From Whalleya microplaca (Eukaryota; Ascomycota; Sordariomycetes; Xylariales; Xylariaceae), in the NCBI GenBank assembly GCA_022497155.1, contig MU385722.1, positions 248,001 to 312,000 on the forward strand: a DNA stretch of 64,000 bases, read 5' to 3'. The number at the start of each line of letters is the position of its first letter. Position 1 is the stretch's first letter. The position numbers and the translations under genes are program-made. Shown in pieces: positions 48,954 to 60,865 of the stretch. The notes beneath the pieces are model-generated. The model saw only the letters and a program-made list of their open reading frames with translations. It was not told the DNA's origin and made no database searches.

Positions 48954-50610
48954 TTACGAGTCATGATGCGCGCGGCGGAGTCTAAAACCCTTACTCGCCC
49001 GCGATCCAGCGAGTGGGGAGTCCGTCGCGCAAACACAGCTCCCATCGCCGGAGACTGTGGCGGTCATCGTCGCAGTGACAACGTTGGTGACGGTGGATGT
49101 GACTGCAGCTACGCTGGCGGTCTCGTAAATGGTCGATGTAAACGCCGCCCCGTTCAGCGTCGCGTAGACCGTCGATGTGATTGCAGCCGCACTTGCTGTT
49201 TGGTAGACGGTCGACGTGACTGCTGCGACGCCACTCACAGTCGCATAGACGGTCGACGTGACCGCGCCACCTTTCAGGGTCTCGGTTACCACGGACGGCG
49301 CTGCGCCCGAGGTCGTGGGTGGGGAAACAGTCATAGTTAGAGTAGAGACTTTACCGCCAGTGCCGTTGTTCATTGTCACAGTTACAGCTTGCGCGAGCGT
49401 TGTAGGAGAACCTGCGGGTGCGGTGAAGGTGACGGTGTGAGTAACAGCCTGCGTCTCGGAACCCTGACCAATGGTCGTGGTGATCACTGATACGATGGGA
49501 TTTTTTGAAGATGCAGGAGCAGTCACCTATTAGAACACCATGTTAGTGCTGATATCTCAAACAAATTCTGGAAGAATTTCACCTACAGTACTAGTAAGGG
49601 TAGTATCCGGCAAAGTCAGAGTAATGGCCGATTCAACGGGAGCAGTAGGGGGGAGGCTGGTAGGAGCATCACCTCCTATGGCGTCAACATCAGATGTTGA
49701 GATAGCACCGGTGGAGGCGGGCGCTCCAGCACCATTGCTTCCCGTACCCACAACATGACCCGTAGAACTGGCCGGGGTGGTGACAGTAATACCTGAGTTG
49801 CCGCTTCCAATGGCTCTTGATAAACTTAACGAAGCTACAATAGAGGAAGAGACTGCTGCAGCTTCGGTCACTGGACAGACCGTGGTCGTAAGGTCGACAA
49901 CATTTGTGACAAGAATGGTGGAGGCAGCGTTAGCAGGCAATGAAGTAAGTGCTGCAGTGTCGGTGGCCGCGGGGCAGTTGGTGACCGTAGCCGCACAGGA
50001 GATGACAGTCGAAATCGAGGTTATACCGACAGTCAACGTTGTTAAGCCAGCACCGGCACCGGCATTTGCGGTGTTGTTAGCAAATGGCGGAGCAGTGGGA
50101 ACGCCAGCAACGCCATTAGTTGTATTGGAGAACGAAGGAACAGGGGTCACGCTTGGGAGAGCAGCGTCAGTGACCGAAGTGTTGTTTGTATCAGGAGTTG
50201 ATCCTGGTGTTGATGCTGGTTTCTCGTTAGTGAACGTATAGTATGCAATGCTCGAGGATATTACCATTTGTGAATGGGTTCCCAACAATAGGAGGGACCG
50301 TAGCATCTGGAGGCGGCGGCGGAAGAGATAATGTAGCGTTTGCAGGGGTCGGCACTGCAGGTAGTGCGGTTAAATTGGCAGCTGAAGAGACAGATGCCAC
50401 GGTCTCGTTCACTACAGGTGCTGTGGGAGCAACGACGACAGTCACATTGACTGTTGGTAGAGGAGATGCTGAAACACGAGTGCTAGCAAGCTGAGAAACG
50501 GCTATACTCGAACTATTTAACGAAAGTTGTCGTGGGAAGTCCCTTGCTGCGTTGCCTCCCCCGGCAAACAGAACGAGAGTAGCGAGAGAAGCCTTGGTGG
50601 TGAAAGTCAT
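48954..50610 (-). CDS. secreted Ser/Thr/Ala/Val-rich repeat protein, function unknown
   Basis: I do not recognise a named family. Three exons, 50610-50265, 50215-49587 and 49526-48954, with introns of 49 and 60 nt, give 515 residues. The first junction uses a GTAATA donor and an AAACCAG acceptor 13 bases after a CTAAC branch site; a nearer AG would be too close to the branch. Seen: a probable signal peptide of about 21 residues (MTFTTKASLATLVLFAGGGNA), then a low-complexity chain very rich in Ser, Thr, Ala, Val, Pro and Asn with several NxT/NxS glycosylation sites, and few Cys. Near the C-terminus five copies of a 13-14-residue unit built on VTSTVYxTxS occur. The end is basic and hydrophilic, with no GPI-anchor-like hydrophobic tail. 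Such composition fits a cell-wall or secreted mucin-like protein, by inference. Confidence 0.7.
49090..49270 (-). repeat. imperfect 39-42-base coding tandem repeat
   Basis: Minus-strand coding repeat with a period of 39-42 bases, encoding VTSTVYATVSG, VTSTVYQTASA, ITSTVYATLNG, FTSTIYETASV and a final VTSTV. The core ACSTCGACSGTCTA-like DNA is well kept between copies while spacer residues vary. Confidence 0.8.
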
Positions 50611-53600
50611 GGTTAGAGAGGGACGAGGATAAATTCCGATCAAGGACTACTGAGAATTGAATGAATGGAAGCAAAGGTGTAGGTGGCCGAGCACCGGTAG
50701 AGAAACCCCAGACGAAGAGAAATGAGTGAAAGCAAGGAGACTGACTTCTCTGCAGAATGCCAGAGCTGAGTGAGGAGCATCACATTTTAAGACTGTAGCT
50801 TTATAGTCATGACATAACGAAGCCTTCCTACGGCACATCACTCCTTAATACTGTTGTACCAGTTGATGACGTGCGGCGGTCAAGCCCTTAAGGCGTAGAC
50901 TGCCGAATAGAGACAGTCTCGTCAAGATAGTCAAGATCCCTGACTCGATGATGGAGAAGTGGGGTGCGATTTCAGGGGAAGTATAGCTTTACACATATAA
51001 CTCACAAGACGGAGTTGGCCATAGTAGGGTAGAATTGCCGGGAGTCATTGGGCACCATAGTCTAGGATACAGCAAGAGACTCATCGTCTGATCTCAAGTC
51101 ATCCAAACATGGGGTATCAGTCCGGCGAAAGGCGAGCCCAGGTATCGTATTAATGGTGCTTATGGAATCTTGCATTTCATTGTAGGATCGGGTAAGGATC
51201 AAACTTGACCACTTCCATTTCAAAGTCAGGCAGTTTGCTGGACGCCGCGAGGCTGAAACCGCGACATCCTTCGATTACTTCCAACATTTATTAGGGCTGA
51301 ACTCTCTTTCGTCAGCCGTGCTAGTGTGGCAAAATAGAACGAGATCACCTGAGGCTTAGTAGTAGAAACAGCTAATAAGTCGATTGATGCTTATTAGTTT
51401 ATCCACCGAAGCAACCCTCGGCAGAACTACAAAGAATATGGGCCACATGCTGATGGTAGCATAAAAATACAAGACAACGCGATGATGAATCAAGTTGAAG
51501 TACGATCGAGAAAAAAGACCAATAAGGACATAAGGCTTGAGCCGGCGCTATATCTTAGTCTAGAATAGCTGAAGAACCCGGTAAAGTCTTGGGGGCCAAT
51601 AAGGAGCTTTACCGAGTCTCATTCAATACTCCACTAACTACCTGATCAAAACCCCTGAAATTCTAAATTGCAGGGTTTACTGATTTATTAGCAGACTCTC
51701 TTACTTTCACTTTCGTTAAAACCCCCAAGAGCACAAGTTTCGTTTCAGCATCATGGTGGCTATGCTCTGTGTGGTGTTGTTTTTCTTGTCTAGATGCCTT
51801 CAGAATGGGATTGCATAAACTTATATATTTGCCTACGTACCCCCATCGCTGTGTCCATAAGCTAAGCCACGACGGATCCTTTACTCTACCTGAGACCGCT
51901 AGTCCAGTTGTTGATGATTGACTGCGCAAGATCGCCTTTAGTTCTGAGTTTGGGGTATATTACCAGGGCCTTTCATCTATCTGAGGTTCTGTCAGATATG
52001 CTCAGTCAACAGACTTACATGTGCCACTGTTCTAGAAAGAGCATCGTCCTACGAGCTCCAGAATCCTTGCAAATGACAATATCTTCGTTGCGGCGACATG
52101 GCTCCTGTCCAAGAGATATATATTCTATTTTTTTATTCTTTCAGAACTAGCTGTTAGAGACTGATTCAAACGAGGAAATACGCCGCTGGGGTTATCTTAC
52201 GTTTCTCATAAGGCTGGGTAACGAAATATGTTCACTTCATTGTCTGGACATTTCAGATCGCAACATCTTCTCCAAAATCAGCCCTGGTCATATTCCCTTT
52301 CATTAAGGCCAAATACGAAGTTCCACATTTAGAGGCATCCACCCAAGCAACATCTGGACAATACAGGTTTCGCTCCAGCATATTAAACTTCTGAGGAGGT
52401 ACAAAGGGCGGCTCTCTCACTCACTGAGATATCAGGTGACATGACGCACAAACATCGTCCCGTTCGCTAGTTACTTGATATGTGGGATTGAACTATAGCT
52501 TTACCACTGGCAGTTGATACTGGTACTCGAAAAGTGGCTTGGCCGACAGTCCGGATAGGAGAGTTGCTCCGTCCTGGACAAGCCATTGGTTTCCTGTCTA
52601 CTTTGGCCGGACTGGGGAACTTGGAGAGGCTCGCAAAATGGATACTTGATATCAAGATCTGACTGATCTTGTCCGAAGCCTTTTAGTTCCGGTATGTTCG
52701 GACTTCGACTGCTTCCAGCAGACACATGTGGTGGGGATTACCCGGTACCGGGCCAAGCTGGACTGTACTCCGTGGCCGGCATGGGCGGAACATATCGCGG
52801 CAGCTCAAATTAAACTTGGGTCATGTAGGACAAGGTTTCGGAGAATAGGACCGCCCCTGATCTACATGTTCCGAGCGGCTGGCAGCATGTCTCAGTCCAG
52901 TGCATAGCGCTATCAAATCGATCATCGATGGGAGATGTCCATCGACCAAATGGGATTTAAGCGATTTCAAGATCTAGAATCCACCGATTGCCAGATCACG
53001 CAGTATTACCAGGATCGTTTCATGCAAGGCATGGGGATCCGTCGTTGGTAGCTTATCTTAACTGAACCCAATCCACTCGATAATCAGTCAAGCCTGTGTA
53101 GACTTTGCTGTTGAGCTGACTTGCTTGGCAAACTTCATGAGCTATGATTTATTAGAATATTGTAGTCAGCTCGCTAATGATTCCTCATATGACTCTCCTT
53201 GATCTAATGACGTGCTTTGCCATACTTGATAAAGTCACACAAATCCTTCTTACCAAAAAAGCTGGATTCAACAGCATCTAGACATAGAGCACAACATGAC
53301 CTTTTGCCAGTATCAGTACATATATTTCGGTTTGTTGCAGTTAGGCTAGACCACGCTAATCATGCCTTGCCGCTAAACTTTTACGCCATCTACTGTATAC
53401 GCAGAAAATAAAACGCGGTGCAACGACAAAGAAACCGGACTGTCCGTCCACAACAAGTTGTTAATGCGTTTTGGAGTTCACATTGCATGAAGCTGTGCAA
53501 TCTCTCCTAGAAGACCCGATATACAGAATACTAGTACCTGAAACTTGGGGAGCTTCTGTACATCCCATGTCCTCCAGACCTAGCCATATATACACGGAGG

Positions 53601-56600
53601 AGTATATCACTTTTGAGCCAGCATCTCCAAATGCAGATTATATCACAGTCGCCAAAGCAAGGAGCGGCATTAGAGGGGTATATCTACGACCCCACGCTGG
53701 TATACCAGCTCAGCATGAGAATGTTGGATTCCGATGTCTGTTGAACATGTCTCTGGCCGGTAAGACAACATCGTCACCACCCGGGGCCCCAACCACCCAG
53801 GCCTCATATGACCTAAACGGGCAGGTCGTCACGAAAACAAGCGAGTGACGCGCGTTGGCGCTCGGTTTCGTTCTCGAGTGGCTGACATATGTCGGCCGCA
53901 GTCGGGCCAGTCGTCCGGCGAGCCGTCACTGCTAGCAGACATGAAGCAGGACTCGGCTGCTCATGACACGGGCGCCCAGTCGCGCCTAGTTCGTATAGTA
54001 GAATGAGGTGCCTCTCTCTGATCAGGCATGTGTTAATGATCTCATCTTTTCAGCAAGATTTCCGACCGTACACGAGCAGCCACGCCTTGGCAGGCTCCCA
54101 GAAGCCACGAGGGTAAACTAGGACATGCAGCCTTTGGCTGCATGGAATCATTCGGGACCACGCCCAGATGTAAGTGTTTTCAGATTGCGGGGTAGTACTG
54201 CATAGAGTAGATCCTTGGCGGTCAGTTTGTTGGAAGCCAACGAGAGCGATAGAACCCATGCCGTCATCCCGAAGCCCTTCGGGAGTTGAACGGTACCGGC
54301 AATGACCGCGACGGCTCGCAGTCGGCGGGACTTCACCACGAAGGTGAAGCTACCTCTGCCGAAATCGCGAAGTGGATTGGACCCCGATGCTTGGAATGCA
54401 ACACCTGGACCGCATGATCTTGGTCTCGAAAGTGTTTTCCACTCATGTGCAGTGGCTAGCTTGCCTATTCCGGAAGGTATCTGAGGTATCTGGGTCAGAC
54501 GCGAACACGGTAGGCTGAAGACTTTCTATTTGTTCACGTGTACTACCAGCACTCTACATAGTATGTCCTCGAGGGCCTTACAGCCCTTCGTGGGGGAAGG
54601 GGGCCTGGATGCGGAGCTCGAAATAGGATTGAAGGATCTTCGGCACGCTAGATCATTCGGGCGTGATCACATTCGCTGCCCCGCGTTCTTACCACGCCTG
54701 CACGCCTCGCCGCCGGATGCGCTAACAAGTCTGACTCGCAGCGTGTTGCCAGAGGACTGCATGGCGGTATGACAGTGTGACTCTCTCTAGCCAAGCAGTA
54801 TGTCTAAGTCCAAGTCGCGTAGCTGCATGTAGGGCCTTAACTACTCTTGTTATTGTCTACTTTATACTATTGAACACATACGGTAACGATCAACGGACTA
54901 TTTGCGAAAATAGTTGTGAATGGTTTCCTAATTTGTGCATGGCGCATTGAAACTGGTTACTAGGTTAGACAGAAGGCCGTCAAACTATCAAAAAGTTAGA
55001 AAAATACTTTCTTTTGTCTCGGTATGTCATCCATCTTCCCCTCCCTCCCCCATTGTGCATCCCGGCGGATGGGTTGGGGTTCATACGGGAACGGGACGAG
55101 GGACCGAAAGGGGGGGGAGAATAGTTTTCGATCCCTAAGGACGTCACCGACTCTTCTCCCTTTCTTTTTGCGGGATGCAAGAACCCCAGTATGGCCAATA
55201 AGAAACGATGTCAGGGAATACAGAGTCTCTGAATATCCAGCTCAAGTGACAACAAATAATATACAACGCATCGTAAACAAGACACGAGATCTCAATGTAG
55301 CCAATTAGTCCGATAGTATGACACAGTACAAGCTATGATCGGGACATACTGTCTCTTCCCCGGACTCCAACTAACCTAGGAGAAGAGAAGCTTTTGAAGA
55401 GCCGGAAGCTAGTCTAGCCTTTAGGAACCTGAGCAAGCATGTCACGGCCCACGCGCCAAAGCCGCCAAGCGCGTACATACCGCTCATCCTTCGTACATAC
55501 ATACATACACGTCCATCGTCGTCGGTAGTCTAGAGTTCTGTCACCGACTATTCTTCGAGGTATATTTAGTATACTGTCTATTTTCTGCGATCCGGCCTCA
55601 GATGGGAAAAGCCGGGAACAGCACATTCATATCGAGCTCAACTGCAGTGGGAGAGGGAGATGCGGCACAGCCGCTGGGCTTGTTGGGGCGGATTATGCCG
55701 TGCAGTCCTGACAGCGAACCATCGTGAAGGACAGCTCAGTAACCGCTAACGACGTGCATTCAAACGCTACCTAAGCCTCCTCGGACCTGCATTGTGGTAG
55801 CGCCATATGGCTGCGTGGCACCATTATTAACTTCAATCACTGGGCAGGTTACATACTTTTTTCTTTCTCGCGTGAACCTCGGAAATTTGGAAACATCAGA
55901 CGTTCTTGTTTTCGTTGCTCGTTTCTTGTTTCTCGAATACGAAAAACTACGGGTACACAGCAGCGCGTCGAGAGACCCCAAAACGGCCAGCAGCACTTAT
56001 TCATGATGACAATGTCCATGTTTTGCTTCTTTAGAGTTTTGTCATGTTCTAAATTCGGCGGCCAGCTCGGTGATGCCCAATCGATAGATTGTGACTTGTC
56101 TGAGAAGCCAAGAGATCTAATACCGTTACGAGTCACTGGATCATCTCATTGGCACCGTTCGAGCTGATTCCTGTGACCTCGTAGATCTCTTTCCTTATCT
56201 GGGCAAGAACTGCTGCCCTACCGGTACATCCCGGTACTATGTCAACGACAGACAACCAAGATCTACCTAGGGTTCATCTCGCTCTCTCTCCTCTCTACCT
56301 CTCAGAGAGTCCCATTCTATGGCAGCCTAACACAGCTCCCTGCTAGGTCTCACAGCTCCTCTTGCCCTTCACCTCCAGTCGTACAGTATGCATTACGGTA
56401 CATGTATTGTTTACCACGAACGTTTTCTGACAAGCAAACTTATCCCAACTACCTAGACTCTAGCTCCCCGATGCTATCCTTTGTCCCGGAACTCAGATCC
56501 CCTGGCTTGTGACCCACATGGCAATCTTCTGTATAATCATGCCTTTGACTAAAGTGTCGTCACAAAGGCCGTAAGCCGTCATAACTCCTCAGAGTTATCC

Positions 56601-57128
56601 AATTCAACACACTATTTGAAGTTGTGACTGATTTCGTAACAAGGTAGATCCTATGTGATTCTATCTAAGGTAAGGCCAAGACGAGAGAGCACAATTGCAA
56701 CATGCCTAGCCTAACCCAGTCGGCGTGCTCTAATGATGTATTGCAGCCAATACTCAGTCTCATGACTTTCTTTCTCTCCTCTGTCAGACTTCTTTTCTCA
56801 AGGTCTCCCCCAGTTTCCTGCTTGCACTATTTCTTCTCTTGCGAAACCTTCCCCATTTGTCCACCCATCTGATCTCGTCTCTCCATAGTCCGCATAGATT
56901 CTGGCTTGGCTGGCTTGGCTGGGCGCGAACATAGCTTACCCTGAATCTTATTCAAATATAACATTCGCCTCAACCTCCTCTGTAGATCTGCTTCACCCTT
57001 CCTCATAGAAGTCCTTCACATCTCTCAGCTATACCCGGCCTTATACCCGAGACATTGGAAGCATACTCGAAGTTTATCCATCATCACTTCTTCTGAATCT
57101 TCCCCAGGCCCTGGCGCCTGCATCAAGT
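50611..57128. other. gene-poor region of about 6.5 kb
   Basis: No gene is supported. The longest frame, 53471-53848 plus (125 codons from a TTG), has no recognised motif and no ATG start. A second group of short frames lies at 54050-54780, on both strands. The last 300 bases before the glutaminase gene are pyrimidine-rich and contain a GGCTTGGCT repeat near 56903-56925, plausibly its promoter and leader. Confidence 0.45.
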
Positions 57129-59497
57129 ATGAGACTCAGAAGTATACTGGCTGGGGTAGCCGTTCTCAGTGACTTAGCACTTGGAGACATAAAGTTCGGT
57201 CCCACGAGGCCACCCGCGATCCCCTTAGCTGTCAGGGCACCATATCTAAACTCGTGGTTAGATGTTGGCAGTGATGGTGGCAACGGCGGCTATCTGGCGG
57301 GAGAATGGGCACAATTTTGGACGTGTGTCATTGAATCTATTAAGATATGCATTCGGTTACTAACTATTTGATGTAGGCAACAGGTCACAGGTTGGCAAGG
57401 CTTTATCCGTGTAGATGGAAAAGCATATAACTGGATGGGCGCATCCTCAGTACAGGCGGACTTGGTTGATGAGATCGAATTTTCTTACACTTCGACACGG
57501 AGTACGTTCGTGTCGAGGGTCGATGATAAGGTTGAGATGAACATCACGTTCTTATCTCCAGTCACGCCATCCGATCTCAAGCGGCAATCTCTAGTATTTT
57601 CCTATCTGGAAGTTGCCGTTCAGTCACTGGACGGTGCTAGTCACGAAGTTCAGTTGTACACTGATGTCTCAGCTGGTATGCTCCACCAACTTCAAGCCGC
57701 GTCATCGTATGTTATACTCACTTATTGTATAGAGTGGGCCTGTGGGAATCGTGGAGACGTCGTAAATTGGGACTATCAGTCGGCCGATGGAGTTGCTTAC
57801 CATCAATTTTGGCGGGCTGATCAGGTCGAGATAACCGAGTCTAGTGAGCAGCCTAACTGGGGCAACTGGTTCTGGTCCACCAAAGATGTAGATAATGTAA
57901 GTTGACTAACAATTCAACAGTGATAAATGTAGGTATTTCTAAGACTAACGCGATTTGCAGCTTTCCTGGCAAAGTGGTGCCGATTCTGATGTGAGAGGGA
58001 ACTTCGTCAGTTCGGGCGTTCTCCCAAACACAAAAGATACCGACTTTCGAGCTGTGAATGATAACTGGTATGTAATGAATTCCTACTCACGGGTCCACGT
58101 ACTCATATAATTTCCAGGCCTGTTTTCGGGCTTGCCAACAATCTCGGGTCTGTTGGAGCAGCTAGTGTTTCCACATTATACTCCATTGGCATAACGCAAG
58201 ACAATGCCATTAACCTCCTAGGCAAAGAGAGCAACCTCACTACCTATCCGTCCTTATGGAAGAGCTACTTTGGTTCTGATGTAGAAGCCGTTAGTAATAC
58301 CGGCCCATTACGTGAAATTTTGCTTTAGCTGACAAGCATTAGATGACCTGGTTCTATAACGACTATGAGGATGCATCAAACCTGGCAACGAACTTGGACA
58401 ACCAGGTGGCCTCGGATTCGGTGGCCGCTGGAGGCTCGGACTACCTGAGTATCACGAGCCTCAGCGTGAGACAGACCTTCGGCGCGCTACAGTTCACGGG
58501 CACGGACGCCGATCCGCTGGTGTTCCTCAAGGAGATCAGTTCCAACAGCGACATCCAGACCGTGGACGTCATCTACCCGGCCATACCGCTGCTTCTCTAC
58601 ACCAACCCCAGCCTGGTCGAGTACCTGCTCAAGCCGCTGTTCCTCAACCAGGAGAACGGGCACTACCCGAACACGAACGCGATCCACGATCTCGGCACCT
58701 TCCCCGTGGCCAAGGGCTACACGGACGGCTCAGACGAGCCGATGCCGCTCGAGGAGTGCGGCAACATGATCATCATGGCGCTGGCGTACGCGCAGCGCGC
58801 CAACGATGCGGACTATCTGACCGCACACTACCCCATCCTGAAGCAGTGGGCCGGCTACCTCGTCGACGAGGCGCTGATCCCCGCGAACCAGATCTCGACG
58901 GACGACTTCGCCGGGTCGCTGGCCAACCAGACCAACCTGGCGCTCAAGGGCATCATCGGGCTGCGCGCCATGTCCGAGATCGCCAAGATGACGGGAAACA
59001 CCGTCGACGCGGACACCTTCGGCGACAACGCCACCTCGTACATCGCGCAGTGGCAGACCCTCGGCATCAACAGCGCCGCGAACCCCAAGCACGCCACGCT
59101 GTCCTACGACGACCCGGACTCGCACGGCCTGCTGTACAACCTGTACGCGAACTCGCTGCTGGGGTTCAACGCCGACTTCGTGCCGCAAGACATCTACGAC
59201 ATCCAGTCGGACTTCTACCCCAACGTCACGCTGACCTACGGCGTGCCCCTCGACACCCGCCATAACTACACCAAGACGGACTGGATGCTCTGGGCCGCCG
59301 CCACCACCCACACGGACACCCGCAACGACATTATCCACCGCATCGCGATGTGGATTGGTGCTACTACCACCAACCGCGCGCTGACGGACCTATACGATGC
59401 CGTTGCCGGCGACTACCCGCCCGGGCTGAGCTTCACAGCTCGCCCGGTGGTGGGAGGCCACTTCGCGCTGCTGGCGCTGAAGGAGCTGCAGTCGTGA
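57129..59497 (+). CDS. gtaA: secreted glutaminase A family protein (GtaA)
   Basis: Predicted extracellular glutaminase, by relation to Aspergillus oryzae GtaA, converting glutamine to glutamate and ammonia. Six exons: 57129-57322, 57377-57675, 57733-57896, 57961-58067, 58118-58289, 58343-59497; introns of 54, 57, 64, 50 and 53 nt give 696 residues, close to the family's roughly 690. Seen: a signal peptide MRLRSILAGVAVLSDLALG; the N-terminal motif APYLNSWL; GWQGFIRVDGKAYNWMG; YTDVSAEW rebuilt across intron 2; and a C-terminal six-hairpin-like catalytic part with FFxNDY-type FYNDY, YPAIPLLLYTNPSLVEYLLK, NGHYPNTNAIHDLGTFPVAKG, MPLEECGNMIIMALAYA, SLANQTNLALKGIIGL and TDWMLWAAATT. Intron 2 is in frame and stop-free. 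Intron 5 uses an unusual GTTAGT donor. The sixth exon is far more G+C-rich than exons 1-5. It converges on the ceramidase gene. Confidence 0.92.
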
Positions 59498-60865
59498 TAG
59501 AGGCTAGCTAGCTGACTGCTAGACGTTACGTACATACATGGGGACGGTTAAGGGGAGGAGACACGCATGCATGGTATGGGAGTTGAGATCATATTCGGGC
59601 TAAACAAGTGACTTTTTTGCATCTTTGCCTCTTTTTATTTTTTCCTACCAACTACTCACTCCCGCCCCCTCCATCCGTCTACTTCGTACTTCTCATTCCA
59701 GCAACCCTCCACTTCGCGCGGCGTGTTTATGAATTAGCCCGCAGGAGCAACCTTTTTCCGTTGTTATCATTATTTATCGTTCTTGATACCCCAACCTACC
59801 CACACCGTATTATTTATTGTCTATTTGATAGTTGTTATTTATTCTTTTATTCTGGTCTGCCATGAGCAACTACATACGTGCGAGTTCAGACGAGGACGTG
59901 GAGACATGAGAGCATATCGATGGTTGATGAGTGAGCCTATAAATCATACGTTGCGAAACCAGAGACCACCACAGATCTTAGCCTAGTCATTAGCCACCGC
60001 GATTCCAAGCAGCTAAAGGGCAAGCGCGCGATCCAATCCGATCCGAATCGATCTGATCTGATCGGGATCGAGAGTTCTAGTGCTGGAATAGAGTTGGCTC
60101 GCTGGCATGGCATCTGCATCATCTGCATCTGGCAAGGGAGGTACTAGAACAAAAGCAAGGGGGGGAGCACAATCTACGGTTCGGACGGATGTGGTGCAGA
60201 CACGATATTATCATAGTTAGCTTGGCGTTCTTCAAGCGGGAAGCGGTCGCTTTGCCTGGTTAGATATATAGGTATATACAACACAAGACGTACGGAATGC
60301 AAAATGATCTCATTGAGCGGGACTGAATACGGAAAAGCGAAACGTGCCTTTCTCATGCTGAAGAAGGATCCATTGAATGTAACGTGTCTACAATCGTATA
60401 GATACTCGGTTTACTCAACTCTACTGGATCTGCTGCGTACGGGAAATCCGTCCTCGAGGTACGACAATTGGAATATCTTCTGCATTCTGTCTTTCTTTCT
60501 TTCTTTCGTCCCGCTCCCCCTGAACTACGGTAATCGGACAATTTTATGTCTCGTGTTAAGCCCCCAAAGTTGAAACCCTAAAACCTACCAACGCCGTGCT
60601 GTACCTTGCATCTGTCTAACACAGAGAAAAATACCGAATTCCAAAACACGATTTCTCGAAACGGGCTTAGTCCAGCCGCGGATAGTTCAAACTCTGTCCC
60701 AGATCTTCATCTCCCTTCCCTGCTCGGCCCGAGACACATATCCCGAGACGCATATACGGATGAGTCAATCTGTCTCGAATCCATTTACATACTGGGTAAG
60801 GATAGTCCTGACCCAGGGGGTAATAAAAAGTAAAACATCCAGAAACGGGAATCCACGATCCCGAT
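59498..60865. other. convergent intergenic region
   Basis: About 1.4 kb between the ends of the glutaminase and ceramidase genes. Pyrimidine-rich tracts (59608-59720), a GATC/GATCTGAT-rich stretch (60027-60070) and a TTTC run (60490-60510) are present. Short frames only; no gene seen. Confidence 0.55.

Noticed and set aside
49777..50241. 154-codon plus-strand frame opposite the secreted repeat protein
   Set aside because: Low-complexity antisense of a Ser/Thr/Ala-rich gene; the minus strand has the signal peptide and coherent introns.
58730..59338. 202-codon minus-strand frame opposite the glutaminase gene
   Set aside because: Shadow frame of the G+C-rich last exon, rich in Val/Arg/Gly with no motif.
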